Positions 22,753 through 31,812 of a stretch of 42,344 nt of DNA are shown here, piece by piece. Every line of letters starts with the position of its first letter. Positions within the stretch are counted from its first letter, which is position 1. The notes below the pieces were generated by a model. It had not been told where the DNA came from. It did not search any database and saw only the letters and a list, made by a program, of their open reading frames with translations. A program made the position numbers and the translations under genes. The DNA is taken from positions 1 through 42,344 of the forward strand of contig JAUICG010000039.1 in NCBI GenBank assembly GCA_030427485.1. The letters run 5' to 3'. The DNA is from Gammaproteobacteria bacterium (GTDB taxonomy: Bacteria > Pseudomonadota > Gammaproteobacteria > Pseudomonadales > Halieaceae).

Positions 22753-23148
22753 ATGTACTCGCATATATTTCTAGGCGTTACCAATTTCGAGGAAGCACTT
22801 GCGTTTTATCGCGCATTGATGCGCTGTCTCGGGCTGGAAGAACGATTTTGTGATCACTCCCGTCCCTGGGCCGGCTGGCACAGCGCTGGCGGGGAGCGCC
22901 CGCTATTCATCATAGGGGCGCCCTACAACCGGCTGCCACATCACAGCGGCAACGGGCAGATGGTTGCGTTTCTCGCCCCCAGCCGGGAGCTTGTTCGTCG
23001 CGCCTATGAGCTCGCATTGCGTTACGGCTGTGAACCCGAGGGCGCGCCGGGGTTGCGGCCTGAATACCATGAACACTATTATGGCGCCTACTTTCGAGAC
23101 CCCGACGGCAACAAACTCTGTGTAGCGTGCCACACCGAGGAGGCTTGA
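22753..23148 (+). CDS. VOC-family (glyoxalase-like) protein
   Basis: About 131 aa. YSHIFLGVTNFEEALAFY opens a single-domain glyoxalase/bleomycin-resistance fold, with DPDGNKLCVACH at the end. I chose the ATG at 22753 because the domain begins there; a TTG eight codons upstream is possible. Metal-dependent or binding role on a small molecule, unidentified. Confidence 0.85.
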   Translation: MYSHIFLGVTNFEEALAFYRALMRCLGLEERFCDHSRPWAGWHSAGGERPLFIIGAPYNRLPHHSGNGQMVAFLAPSRELVRRAYELALRYGCEPEGAPGLRPEYHEHYYGAYFRDPDGNKLCVACHTEEA

Positions 23149-23263
23149 ACAGATGAAACCCTCTGCAAGCACAGGGAGATTTCCGGTTGCATCGAAATCC
23201 ACCAACCGGCGCGGCTACCTCCGGGCGATCGCTGGCCATCGCTGACGTCCTGTGAGCAGCGCC

Positions 23264-23770
23264 ATGATTGAGCAGCAAACCAGCAGGCTGAAATTGATAC
23301 CGATGTCCGTTGCGGACCTGGCGTTTTTTCATGCGGCAAATACCGACGAGTTCATCAGCGAGCATTTGTGGGATGGTGAAGCCATTCCTGTTTCCCTGTC
23401 TCGGGATATCCTCGAAACGGTTGCACGGTGTTTCATCGATGAAGGCTGGGGCCTGTGGAAAATAATCCTGAGGGGTGAGAATGCGAGTATCGGCTATGTC
23501 GGCCTCTGGCGCTTTTTTGAGGAATCACAACCGCAGTTATTGTACGCGATCCATAAACAGTATACCGGGCACGGCTATGCATCAGAAGCATCAGCGAAAG
23601 TTGTAGACTACTCTTTCCGCAGGCTCGGCTATGACTATCTGATCGCTTCGATGAATGTGGAGAATACTAGCTCTGTCAGGCTGTGCCAGCGCATTGGTTT
23701 CAAGCTTCAGGAAGAACGCACGATCGAGGGAAAGCCCACGTACTTTTACAGACTGGAAAATGATGCTTAG
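23264..23770 (+). CDS. GNAT-family N-acetyltransferase (RimJ/RimL-like)
   Basis: About 168 aa. TSRLKLIPMSVADLAFF opens a RimJ/RimL-type acetyltransferase. IGYVGLWRFFEE and YAIHKQYTGHGYASEA give the acetyl-CoA-binding strand and pyrophosphate loop (Q-x-x-G-x-G/A), and NVENTSSVRLCQRIGFK the C-terminal half. Transfers acetyl groups to an amine, substrate unknown. A GTG four codons upstream (23252) is an alternative start. Confidence 0.9.
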   Translation: MIEQQTSRLKLIPMSVADLAFFHAANTDEFISEHLWDGEAIPVSLSRDILETVARCFIDEGWGLWKIILRGENASIGYVGLWRFFEESQPQLLYAIHKQYTGHGYASEASAKVVDYSFRRLGYDYLIASMNVENTSSVRLCQRIGFKLQEERTIEGKPTYFYRLENDA

Positions 23771-23878
23771 CACAGACATGCAACTCGCCGCCTGCGGTCG
23801 CCGGACGCCCATATCTCGCGCCTTCAACGCTCCGGTTGCGGGGGCGACTCAGAACAATCAACATCGGGAGAATGCCAT

Positions 23879-24283
23879 ATGGACGTTTTGGAACCGTACC
23901 GTGTCACAGTATTTGTCCTCGGTTTAACGGGAATCCTGTTCTGGCTGCAGTTGGCCGTCGCCGATATCGCCGGGATCAGGGCCAAACACACGCCGGGCTT
24001 CACCGTCGAGCAGGACCACGACAGCTTTCTGTTTCGTGCCAATCGCGCGATCGCTAACAGCAACGAAAGCGCCGTTGTGTTTGCCCTGCTCACGGCGTTT
24101 GCTCTATTGTCGTCAGCGAACGCCGCATGGCTGAACGGGCTCACTGTGGCGTATCTGTCGGGCCGCGTTGGCCATATGCTGTTTTACTACGCAAACCTGA
24201 AACTGCTTCGCAGCGCGGCTTTCGCGGTCAGTTTTCTTGGCTTGCTGGGTATTTTTTGCGTCGGCTTGTCTGCCTGGCTGTAG
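23879..24283 (+). CDS. MAPEG-family membrane protein
   Basis: A 134-aa protein with four predicted membrane segments. The pattern FRANRAIANSNESAVVFALL matches the conserved second-helix region of MAPEG proteins (R-x-x-R/N-A...N-x-x-E), followed by a GRVGHMLFYYANLKLLRSAAF segment. Family members are glutathione-dependent or related membrane enzymes; prokaryotic members are mostly untested. GGGAG precedes the ATG. Confidence 0.88.
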   Translation: MDVLEPYRVTVFVLGLTGILFWLQLAVADIAGIRAKHTPGFTVEQDHDSFLFRANRAIANSNESAVVFALLTAFALLSSANAAWLNGLTVAYLSGRVGHMLFYYANLKLLRSAAFAVSFLGLLGIFCVGLSAWL

Positions 24284-24417
24284 CATTGCCCGAACCCTGC
24301 AAGGTACGGCGACGGCTATTCACTGTAACCAGGACGACAGCTTCATTCCAAACCCCGATGAAAGTCGAGTCGATCCATGCACAGTAACCAGGGGTTGCAT
24401 GAAAAAGGAGAGCTTCG

Positions 24418-24813
24418 ATGAGAAGTCTGTTTCTAATTCTGTTTCTGATGGTTTCCACGGCCTCGTATGCTGGCAATGAGATCGAAACCGGAAAAGCTAT
24501 TTCATGGCTGGAACTGGTGGATGCCGGCAATTACAGCGCCAGTTGGGACGAAGCGGCACCGTTCTTTCAGGAGAAAGTATCCAGCTCCCAATGGGTTGAG
24601 GCATTGAACGCCGTCAGGGCGCCACTCGGCGACGTGACGTCGCGAGAGGTCACAAGTGCCACGGCGCATACGATACTGCCGGAAGCGCCTCCCGGTGAGT
24701 ATATCGTCCTCACACTGACCACCAGCTATGCGAACAAAGCACAGGCAACGGAAACCGTGACATTAATGAGAGTAGGCGATGACTGGCGTGTGGTCGGCTA
24801 CTTCATCAAGTAG
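24418..24813 (+). CDS. exported DUF4019-domain protein
   Basis: A 131-aa protein with a clear signal peptide (MRSLFLILFLMVSTASYA, cleavage after Ala18) followed by a DUF4019 domain: WLELVDAGNYSASWDEAAP, FFQEKVSSSQWVEALNAVR and a C-terminal RVGDDWRVVGYFIK. Periplasmic, function unknown. Confidence 0.9.
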   Translation: MRSLFLILFLMVSTASYAGNEIETGKAISWLELVDAGNYSASWDEAAPFFQEKVSSSQWVEALNAVRAPLGDVTSREVTSATAHTILPEAPPGEYIVLTLTTSYANKAQATETVTLMRVGDDWRVVGYFIK

Positions 24814-24863
24814 CCTGCTGTTGCATCTCCTTGTCCGGGTGCAGACACCGATCGAGGTGAGCG

Positions 24864-25478
24864 ATGATTCCTAAACGGATCGTATTTGCCGGATCGAGCT
24901 CGATCCATGGGCGCGGCGACACCGCTGCCGGTGGCTTTGTTCATCGATTCCGCCTTTGGCATGAATCCCGCTCGCCCAGGCACTTTGTGTATGAGCTGGG
25001 TATTTTCGGCGAGTCGACGGCGTCCCTGTTGTCCCGGGTGGGTGCGGAGGCGTCAATCCGCAGGCCGCACCTGATTGCATTGTACCCCGGCTTCAATGAC
25101 ATCCGTCGCGATGGTGGCGTGGCGCGTGCGTGCGCAGCATCACCGGCTGAATTCGGGGCCGCGATGACATCACTGATTGCAGAGCAGAAAGCAATCGCCC
25201 CGGTCCTGGTGATGACAGGTTTTCCGTTCGATGAAACACGTACATGCCCTTACCAGGGAACGCAGTCATTCTACCTGCGAAAGGACGCCGGGATTTTCAC
25301 CGATGTATTGCGATCGGTGTGCGAGGCTCACGATGTGCCAGTGCTCGACTATTATGCTCTCTGGTCATCCACAGAGCCGGGAGACCTGCTGGCCGAAGAC
25401 GGCTTACACGCCAATCCTGCGGGACACCAGTTACTGTTCGAACAATTGCGCGACTTTATCGAGGCCGTGTATGGCTGA
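24864..25478 (+). CDS. SGNH/GDSL-family hydrolase
   Basis: A 204-aa esterase-like protein: IVFAGSSSIHGRGD holds the block I nucleophile Ser (GSS in place of GDS), YPGFNDIRRDGG the block III Asn, and EDGLHANPAGHQLL the catalytic Asp-x-x-His. No signal peptide, so cytoplasmic. GAGGTGAGCG precedes the ATG. It converges with the catabolic block on the opposite strand, only 10 bp apart, with no visible terminator between them. Confidence 0.9.
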   Translation: MIPKRIVFAGSSSIHGRGDTAAGGFVHRFRLWHESRSPRHFVYELGIFGESTASLLSRVGAEASIRRPHLIALYPGFNDIRRDGGVARACAASPAEFGAAMTSLIAEQKAIAPVLVMTGFPFDETRTCPYQGTQSFYLRKDAGIFTDVLRSVCEAHDVPVLDYYALWSSTEPGDLLAEDGLHANPAGHQLLFEQLRDFIEAVYG

Positions 25479-25488
25479 GCCCTGCCCC

Positions 25489-25827
25489 TCATTCCGGCGC
25501 GGAAACCACCTCGCCGAACTCCTCGTAAATCACCGCGGTGGTCCGCGATGTATCGATAGCGTCCGACATATTGATGCGTGAATTCTCGGCCTCGACTATC
25601 AATCCCTTTAGCACCGCATCGATATCGTCGGTTTCAATCTCGTAGATGGCCATGTAGGGCGCGGCCTCGCCTTCCACGAGTTTCCTGGCCAGGCGGAATC
25701 GCCGGGCCGAGACAATTCCCTCCAGTGCGACCAGTTCGCCCAGGTGCACGTTCTGGTACCAGTCGTTGTATTCCTCTTCGCGTCCCTCGGCGAAATAGCT
25801 GTTGACGACCATTTTGTAGCGACGCAT
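25489..25827 (-). CDS. EthD-like dimeric alpha/beta-barrel protein
   Basis: A 112-aa protein starting MRRYKMVVNSYF, with EEEYNDWYQNVHLGELVALEG and then VSARRFRLARK; this is the EthD/ABM dimeric ferredoxin-like barrel pattern. The start at 25827 fits the fold and follows an AAGGAGAC ribosome-binding site just after the hydratase stop codon. Proteins of this kind occur in many catabolic operons as small-molecule binders or cofactor-free monooxygenase-like enzymes. It is the last gene of the P450/SDR/KstD-like operon. Confidence 0.78.
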   Translation of the reverse strand: MRRYKMVVNSYFAEGREEEYNDWYQNVHLGELVALEGIVSARRFRLARKLVEGEAAPYMAIYEIETDDIDAVLKGLIVEAENSRINMSDAIDTSRTTAVIYEEFGEVVSAPE

Positions 25828-25847
25828 ACGAGTCTCCTTGCGGGCGG

Positions 25848-26681
25848 CTATTTTTCCGCCAGTGGTTCGCCGGGGTTGCGAAAGTTCGGTTTGCGTTTTT
25901 CGCGCAGCGCGCGCACCCCTTCGCGGTGATCGGCCGAGCGCACGGTGACCGATTCGTAAGCGATGCCGGCGTCCATCACCGCATTCGCCACGCGCTTCAA
26001 CTCCAGGTTGACCAGCACCTTGGTCCAGCGGATGGCGTTGGTGGAGCCCTGCAGCAGGCGCTCGCAAAAGGCGTCGACCGCGTCGTCGAGTTCCGCGGCG
26101 GGCAGGCTGTGGTTGACCAGCCCTATTTCCTGCGCCTTTTCCGCGCTGAGCAGGTCGCCGGTCAACAGGTACTCCTTGGCCCGGCCAAAGCCGATGCGCT
26201 GCGGCCAGATCGCGGCGCCGCCATCGCCGGCGACCAGCCCGATGCCGACATGGGAATCGCCGATCTTCGCGGTATCGACGGCGAATATCACATCGCAGAG
26301 CAGCGCCAGGGTCGCGCCGAGGCCGACCGCGTGGCCGTTCATTCGACAGATCAGCGGTTTGTCGAGGTCGAGCATCGCGGCGACGATACGCTTGGCGAGG
26401 CGCACCTCGTTGTCGAACAGCTCGGGGTGCGCCGCATTGTTCTCGATGTGCTCGAGATTGCCGCCGGCGGAAAACGCGCGGCCCGCGCCGGTAAACACTA
26501 CCACGTCGGAGTGTTCATCCGTGGCGGCCCAGGTGAACACTTCCGGCAACTCCTCGTGCATACGCAGGTTCACCGCATTGAGCGAGTCCGGCTGGTTCAG
26601 GGTGATCGTGAGCAGGCGACCGCGCCGCGTCAGCGCGATCGTGTCATAGTCGGGTAGCGCCGCGCTGTGTTCTTCTGTCAT
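25848..26681 (-). CDS. enoyl-CoA hydratase/isomerase family protein
   Basis: A 277-aa crotonase-family protein: GAGRAFSAGGNLEHIE (65-80) forms the first oxyanion hole and NGHAVGLGATLALLCDVIFA (115-134) the second, followed by HVGIGLVAGDGGAAIWPQRIG. The canonical catalytic Glu in the late helix is replaced by a GLVAGDGG stretch, so hydration is less certain than isomerase or hydrolase chemistry. It starts 24 bp after the flavoprotein gene's stop and is co-transcribed with it. Confidence 0.9.
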   Translation of the reverse strand: MTEEHSAALPDYDTIALTRRGRLLTITLNQPDSLNAVNLRMHEELPEVFTWAATDEHSDVVVFTGAGRAFSAGGNLEHIENNAAHPELFDNEVRLAKRIVAAMLDLDKPLICRMNGHAVGLGATLALLCDVIFAVDTAKIGDSHVGIGLVAGDGGAAIWPQRIGFGRAKEYLLTGDLLSAEKAQEIGLVNHSLPAAELDDAVDAFCERLLQGSTNAIRWTKVLVNLELKRVANAVMDAGIAYESVTVRSADHREGVRALREKRKPNFRNPGEPLAEK

Positions 26682-26705
26682 GAGCTGGTGTCATTCCCCG
26701 GTGGA

Positions 26706-28409
26706 TTAGGACGTACGCCCGGCGCGCGCGGCGATATCGTTGGCCGCGATGTATCCGAACGTCATGGCGGGGCCTATGGTACCACCTGCGCCGGGATAAC
26801 GGTTACCGAATGGACTGCCCGAATTGTTGCCGGCGGCATACAGGTTCGGAATCGGCTCACCCGACTCGTCGAGGACCCGGGCGCTGGCATCGGCCTTGAG
26901 TCCGCCCTTGGTGCCGAGGTCGCCGAGATTCACCGGCACCGCATAGAACGGCGCCCGCGCGATGCTTCCCAGGCAGGGATTCGGCGTCACCGCGGGATCG
27001 CCGAACATGCGGTCGTAGTCGTTGCCGCCGCGGCCGAATTCCGGGTCTTCACCGCTGGCCGCGTATTCGTTCATCGCGATTACCGTCTTCTGCAGCGCGT
27101 CCGCGGGAACACCGATCTTCGCGGCCAGCGCCGCCACTGTCTGCGCTTTGAAGATATAGTGATTCCAGCGGTCCGGCGGGATCAGGAAATCGGGCATGAT
27201 AATGGTCGGCATGAACCCGCCGGCGGTGTAGTTGGCGCGAAATTCCGCGTCGAAGACCAGCCAGCAGGGCGTATTCGCGCCGGTCTTCAACTGGTCCGCC
27301 ACCATCGCCTCGCCGAACTCGTCGTAGCCGCAGGCTTCATCCACGAAGCGCACGCCGTTGCGGTTGACACAGACGCTGTGCGGGCGGCCCACGTCAAACG
27401 CGGCCTGGTGAATCTCCTCGAAGTTGGATGCGCGGGGCATCGGCATGTGCATCGTGGGAATCCACCAGGCGTCGTCCGTGTGCTCGGTGGCCGCGCCGAT
27501 TTTCATCCCGGCCATCAGGGCCTCGCCGCGGTTGGCATCTTCCGGTGAACTGCTGTAGCGGGTGAGGCCCGGGACCGGCAGGAAGCGGTCGCGCAATTCC
27601 TGGTTCCACTCGAAACCGCCGGCGCACAACACCACCGCATGCCTGGCTTCGATCTCGTAGCCGCGGCCGAAGTGACTGACTTTCACCGCGCTGACCTTGC
27701 CGTCCTCGACCAGCAGTTCGTCGAGCCGGGTGTCCAGGCGCACCTCGACGCCGCGGTCAAACAGGCGCTTGTAGATCGGCCCCATCAGCGCCGCGCCGGA
27801 GGTGAAGCGGCGATCGCGGCCGCTGATGATGCGGCTGCCCAAGTCGGTCCAGTAGCGCCACAGAATCTTCAGGAAGGCCTTGATCCAGCCGGGGCCGCGC
27901 GTGGAGATGGCGAAAAATTCAGGCAGGTCCATCGCGTAGCGGTTGAGGAGCTTGAAACGCGTGTACTGCTCCCGCATCAGGGTGAACATGCTGCCCAGTT
28001 CACGGCCATCGAAGGTATCGCAGACAATGGAGCGGTCGGCCCGCGCCCCGGGCAGGTGGGGAAAGTAATCGGTCCAGGCGGAGGGCACCAGCGGCACGCC
28101 CAGCGACTTGAGAAAGCGGACCATCTCCGGCGCCTCGTCGATATAGCGCTCCAGGCGATCGCGCTGCACCGGTACCTCGATCAGCGTATCCAGATACTCG
28201 AGCGCCTGCTCACGGCTGTCGTCGTTCGGCTCGAGTTGGTGATTGGGAATCCACATCACTCCCCCGGACGTGGCCGAGGTACCGCCATACTTGTGGGCTT
28301 TCTCCACAATCAGTACCGACAGGCCCAGCTGCGACGCGCGCAGCGCTGTCATCGCGCCGGCGGCGCCCGATCCCACGACGACGACGTCGTACACTTCCTT
28401 TGTAGCCAT
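26706..28409 (-). CDS. FAD-dependent 3-ketosteroid-dehydrogenase-like (KstD-type) oxidoreductase
   Basis: A 567-aa flavoprotein: FAD-binding GSGAAGAMTALRA (13-25), KYGGTSATSGGVMWIPNH typical of KstD/fumarate-reductase flavoproteins, and a C-terminal GNRYPGAGGTIGPAMTFGY with Tyr538 at the position of the KstD catalytic Tyr in the YPGxGxTIG motif. KstD enzymes introduce the delta-1 double bond into 3-ketosteroids. Length is similar to characterised KstDs (about 510-570). The activity is a strong candidate, but related 'FAD-binding' paralogues act on other cyclic ketones, so the substrate is unproven. GGAGA precedes the ATG. Confidence 0.82.
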   Translation of the reverse strand: MATKEVYDVVVVGSGAAGAMTALRASQLGLSVLIVEKAHKYGGTSATSGGVMWIPNHQLEPNDDSREQALEYLDTLIEVPVQRDRLERYIDEAPEMVRFLKSLGVPLVPSAWTDYFPHLPGARADRSIVCDTFDGRELGSMFTLMREQYTRFKLLNRYAMDLPEFFAISTRGPGWIKAFLKILWRYWTDLGSRIISGRDRRFTSGAALMGPIYKRLFDRGVEVRLDTRLDELLVEDGKVSAVKVSHFGRGYEIEARHAVVLCAGGFEWNQELRDRFLPVPGLTRYSSSPEDANRGEALMAGMKIGAATEHTDDAWWIPTMHMPMPRASNFEEIHQAAFDVGRPHSVCVNRNGVRFVDEACGYDEFGEAMVADQLKTGANTPCWLVFDAEFRANYTAGGFMPTIIMPDFLIPPDRWNHYIFKAQTVAALAAKIGVPADALQKTVIAMNEYAASGEDPEFGRGGNDYDRMFGDPAVTPNPCLGSIARAPFYAVPVNLGDLGTKGGLKADASARVLDESGEPIPNLYAAGNNSGSPFGNRYPGAGGTIGPAMTFGYIAANDIAARAGRTS

Positions 28410-28424
28410 CTCTATTCTCCGGCC

Positions 28425-29264
28425 TCAGCCCTCTAGCGCACCCGCCCGGGCGTCAATAATGTCCTGCAGGTGGTTCACGGAATCGCCGGCCGAGATACCG
28501 CCGTCCACCGGCAACACCACCCCGGTGATCTGCGCCGCGCGCTCACTGCACAGGAACAGCACCGCCTGCGCGACGTCCTCGGGCTTGCCGTGTCGCTTCA
28601 GCGGTTGATTCACATCCATCGCCGGCGACACCGCCTGCTTGACCCGCTCCACCTCCTCCTCGGTCATGCCCGGCTGCGAAAACGCCGTCAGTGAGGTGCG
28701 GATATGACCCGGCGCGAGGCAGTTCACCCGGATATTGTATTCGGCGAGGTCAATGGCCACGGATTTACTGAACTGGATCACCGCCGCCTTGGTCGCGCGG
28801 TAGGTCATCAGGGCCTGGCCGGCGACAATCCCCGCGATGGACGCATTGTTGATAATCACCCCGCCCCCGTGGCGCGACATATGCCGCCCCGCGTGCAGAC
28901 AGCCGGCCATCACGCCGAACAGGTTGATATCGATGACGCGGTGAAAATCCTGCAGGTCATCGTCCAGGAAACGGGGGTACTGGGCGCCCGAAATCCCGGC
29001 ATTGTTGAACATGATATCCAGCCCGCCAAAGTGCTCCACGGCGAAGTCGACAACCGACCGGATATCCTCGCCCTTGCCCACGTCCGTGCGCCTGAATACT
29101 GCGGCCTCGCCCAGTTTCGCGGCCAGCGCCTGTCCGGCGTTCTCATCGACATCGGCAATGACCACGCGCGCGCCTTCGCCGGCCAGCAATTCGACCGTCC
29201 CCGCGCCAATGCCGCCGGTACCACCTGTCACTATCGCCACCTTGCCCTGCAGTTCCTGCGTCAT
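28425..29264 (-). CDS. SDR-family oxidoreductase
   Basis: A 279-aa classical short-chain dehydrogenase: KVAIVTGGTGGIGAGTVELL (cofactor loop), NNAGISGAQYP, and the catalytic YRATKAA after INNASIAGIVAGQAL. IADVD after the second strand indicates NAD(H) preference. GGGAG lies before the ATG. It sits 15 bp upstream of the KstD-like gene and probably oxidises a hydroxyl on the same substrate to a ketone. Confidence 0.93.
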   Translation of the reverse strand: MTQELQGKVAIVTGGTGGIGAGTVELLAGEGARVVIADVDENAGQALAAKLGEAAVFRRTDVGKGEDIRSVVDFAVEHFGGLDIMFNNAGISGAQYPRFLDDDLQDFHRVIDINLFGVMAGCLHAGRHMSRHGGGVIINNASIAGIVAGQALMTYRATKAAVIQFSKSVAIDLAEYNIRVNCLAPGHIRTSLTAFSQPGMTEEEVERVKQAVSPAMDVNQPLKRHGKPEDVAQAVLFLCSERAAQITGVVLPVDGGISAGDSVNHLQDIIDARAGALEG

Positions 29265-29298
29265 GCAACTCTCCCTTCCAGTACCAGCGCTACCACCA

Positions 29299-30609
29299 CT
29301 ACTGCCTGCGTGTGAACGTGATCGGCAGGCTCTCGATAGAGTGCGTGGCGATCGTCGGCAGGTAGCGTATGTCTTCCGGCGCTATCGCGAGCTTGATATT
29401 GTCCAGCCGTTTCACGATCTCCCGCGCCGCCACTTTCAGTTCCATGCGCGCCAGCGACAGGCCGACACAGCGATGCACGCCCGAGCTGAACGCCATCTGG
29501 CGCGCGATATTGGCACGATTGAGATCGAATTCCCGCGGGCAGGGAAAGACCGTCTCGTCATCGTTGGCGGAGGCAAACAGCAACAGCAGATGCGCGCCGG
29601 CGGGCAGCGTGGTGTCGCCCACCACGGCTTCGCGGGTGGTCATACGGGCGAGCCCGCGCACCGGGGGCTCGAGGCGCAGCAGTTCCTCAACGAAGCGCGA
29701 CAGCAGGCGATCGTCGTCTACCGCCTCGGACAGCTGCTGCGCGATCTTTGGCTCTGTCGCCAGGATCAGCAGCAGGTTGGTCAGCGCCGTGGCGGTGGTC
29801 TCGTTGCCGGCGATCAGCAGCGCGCGCACCAGCGGCACCACTTCCTCGAACGACAGGGTGGGATTCTCCTCGTCGTCGCTGCGCGCGTGAACCAGGTCGG
29901 AGATCATGTCCTCCCTCGGTTCGAGCTCCCGTTCCCGTATACGGGCAATCAGGTAGTTCTGCAGCTCGCAGAGGTCCTCCGCGTTCTTCAACATCTGTTC
30001 GTGGGTTTGCGTGCGCCCGATCTGCGCGGTCACGGCGAGCGACCAGCGCTGGATATTCTTCGCATTGAACTGCTCCAGCCCGAGTTGCTCGCAGATCACG
30101 CGGACCGTCATCGGCACGGAAAAATCATTGACGCCATCGATCTGGCCCTTGTCGGCGAAGCTTTCGATGAGTTCACCGACGATCACGGCGATTCTCGGCT
30201 CCAGTTCCTTGACCCGGTGCGCGGTAAATGCGCTCTCCATCAGTTTGCGAATGCGCGTGTGGTAGGGAGGATCGGTCATGATCGGGTCGCCGAAAAACCC
30301 GCCGCCATCCCGCTTCAGAATTTCCTGCAATTCCCCGGCGAAGCCCTTGGCGTACTGCTCCTGGTAGCCTTTCTCCACCGAAAAGGTAATCGGGTCCTTG
30401 ACCACGGTCTGCAAATCCTCGTAGCGCGAAATCAGCCACATATCCAGCTTGGGATCGTAGTAGACCGGCTGTTCATGGCGCATCGCGCTATAGAATGCGA
30501 GCGGACGCGCCATGATTTCCGGATCCGACAGCGAGGTCTCGCCCAGCTTTATCTCGCCGCCAACAGGGCATACTCCCGCATCCTGTCCCTTCGATTCACC
30601 TGTCACCAT
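29299..30609 (-). CDS. cytochrome P450
   Basis: A 436-aa class I bacterial P450. The I-helix is LLIAGNETTATALTNLL, the ExxR motif lies in VEELLRLEPP, and the heme loop is FSSGVHRCVG with Cys381. No membrane anchor, so soluble and dependent on ferredoxin/reductase, which are not encoded here. It heads the SDR/KstD-like/hydratase unit and likely hydroxylates the unreactive substrate first. It begins 31 bp after the AraC-type regulator's stop. Confidence 0.95.
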   Translation of the reverse strand: MVTGESKGQDAGVCPVGGEIKLGETSLSDPEIMARPLAFYSAMRHEQPVYYDPKLDMWLISRYEDLQTVVKDPITFSVEKGYQEQYAKGFAGELQEILKRDGGGFFGDPIMTDPPYHTRIRKLMESAFTAHRVKELEPRIAVIVGELIESFADKGQIDGVNDFSVPMTVRVICEQLGLEQFNAKNIQRWSLAVTAQIGRTQTHEQMLKNAEDLCELQNYLIARIRERELEPREDMISDLVHARSDDEENPTLSFEEVVPLVRALLIAGNETTATALTNLLLILATEPKIAQQLSEAVDDDRLLSRFVEELLRLEPPVRGLARMTTREAVVGDTTLPAGAHLLLLFASANDDETVFPCPREFDLNRANIARQMAFSSGVHRCVGLSLARMELKVAAREIVKRLDNIKLAIAPEDIRYLPTIATHSIESLPITFTRRQ

Positions 30610-30640
30610 AGGAGAGCCTCATATGTCTGTGGGTTAACTG

Positions 30641-31663
30641 TCATTGTAATGTGTTCACACTGCCGCCGGAGAACGCGTCCAGCCCGTGCTCCGGCATATT
30701 CGCCAGGCAGGCCGTGCGGAACTCGCGCGGGCCCTGCTGGTACACGCGCTTGAACATGCGGCTGAAGTGCGCGGCGCTCTTGAACCCCACCCGGAACGCG
30801 ATCTCCGCAATCGATATATCGCCGGGGCGGGTGGAGGACAGCCACCGCCTGGCGATCTTCATACGTTTATCCCAGATCAACTCGGAGAACGGGGTCTCGT
30901 TCTGCTTCAGCAGGAAGGAGAGATAGCGGGGCGACATGTCGCAGGCCTCGGCGACGACAGCGGCGCTGAGGCCGGGGTCGGAAAGATGAATGTCGATATA
31001 GCGGAGCACATCCTGCAGCCGCCGGTCCGGCAGGGACTGCCGGTTCAACATGCAGCTTTCATTGCCGTTCAGCACTTCCCCCACCAGCGCCAGCGCACTT
31101 TCCAGCAGCAGCTTCTCCAGGTGGGGCGCGAGTTCGTCCGCGTCGTCGAACACCTCGTTCAGTAAACGCTCGGCGACGCCGAATTCACGCCGCCGGCCGG
31201 CCAACGCGAAGCCGGCTTTCAATTCCCTGGGGACGTATCCCCGGAAGATGTGCGTCGGCACCACGAGGTGCAGCACCTCGTGTATCGAGTTCGCGTCCGC
31301 CTCGCACTCGATGGAAAAGGGCGACATCGACCGGGTCACCGCGAAATCACCCGAACCGGCGGTGCACTGCCCGCACTGGTGGGAGATTCGCAGGCGGCCG
31401 CGCTTGACAAACCAGAGCACGGTGACGTCCGTCGCGTCCTCGCGGATGTGCGTCCAGGTGCGCTGGAAGCGCAGCCGGGTCTTCGAACGCAGGCGAATGA
31501 TCGAGCAGGAATCCACGGCTTTTTTCTCCGCGCGCACATCGATCACCGAGCCGGCGTCGATGGTGTAGTTGCCGAGGTAGTATTCCTGGTTGTTGTCACC
31601 CCGATAGGCCGTCTGGCAGTCGAGGTAGTTACGCTTGTCGAATGCAAACAGTGTTTCCGCCAT
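30641..31663 (-). CDS. AraC-family transcriptional regulator
   Basis: A 340-aa regulator. Residues about 1-210 form a ligand-sensing domain of the AraC-binding-like type; the C-terminal domain has two helix-turn-helix motifs (LSAAVVAEACDMSPRYLSFL and ISIAEIAFRVGFKSAAHFSR, followed by FKRVYQQGPREFR). GGAGGTCGAAAG precedes the ATG. Its place directly in front of the P450 gene makes that operon the obvious target, possibly induced by the substrate. No operator is recognisable to me. Confidence 0.93.
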   Translation of the reverse strand: MAETLFAFDKRNYLDCQTAYRGDNNQEYYLGNYTIDAGSVIDVRAEKKAVDSCSIIRLRSKTRLRFQRTWTHIREDATDVTVLWFVKRGRLRISHQCGQCTAGSGDFAVTRSMSPFSIECEADANSIHEVLHLVVPTHIFRGYVPRELKAGFALAGRRREFGVAERLLNEVFDDADELAPHLEKLLLESALALVGEVLNGNESCMLNRQSLPDRRLQDVLRYIDIHLSDPGLSAAVVAEACDMSPRYLSFLLKQNETPFSELIWDKRMKIARRWLSSTRPGDISIAEIAFRVGFKSAAHFSRMFKRVYQQGPREFRTACLANMPEHGLDAFSGGSVNTLQ

Positions 31664-31812
31664 CTTTCGACCTCCGCTATGCTGTTATTCTGCGCCCACC
31701 GTAGCCACCTGCGGGCTTGTTCCACGCGCGGCCACCGGAAGCGGGAGTCTATCCCTGACGTTCGCGCGACTTCCCTCCAATAGGCGCGATTCCATGGACA
31801 TTTCACGCACTC

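Noticed and set aside
23771..23840. attC-like CTCGCCGCCTGCGGTCGCC before the MAPEG gene
   Set aside because: It lacks both RYYYAAC and GTTRRRY cores. The resemblance is limited to a GC-rich inverted repeat.
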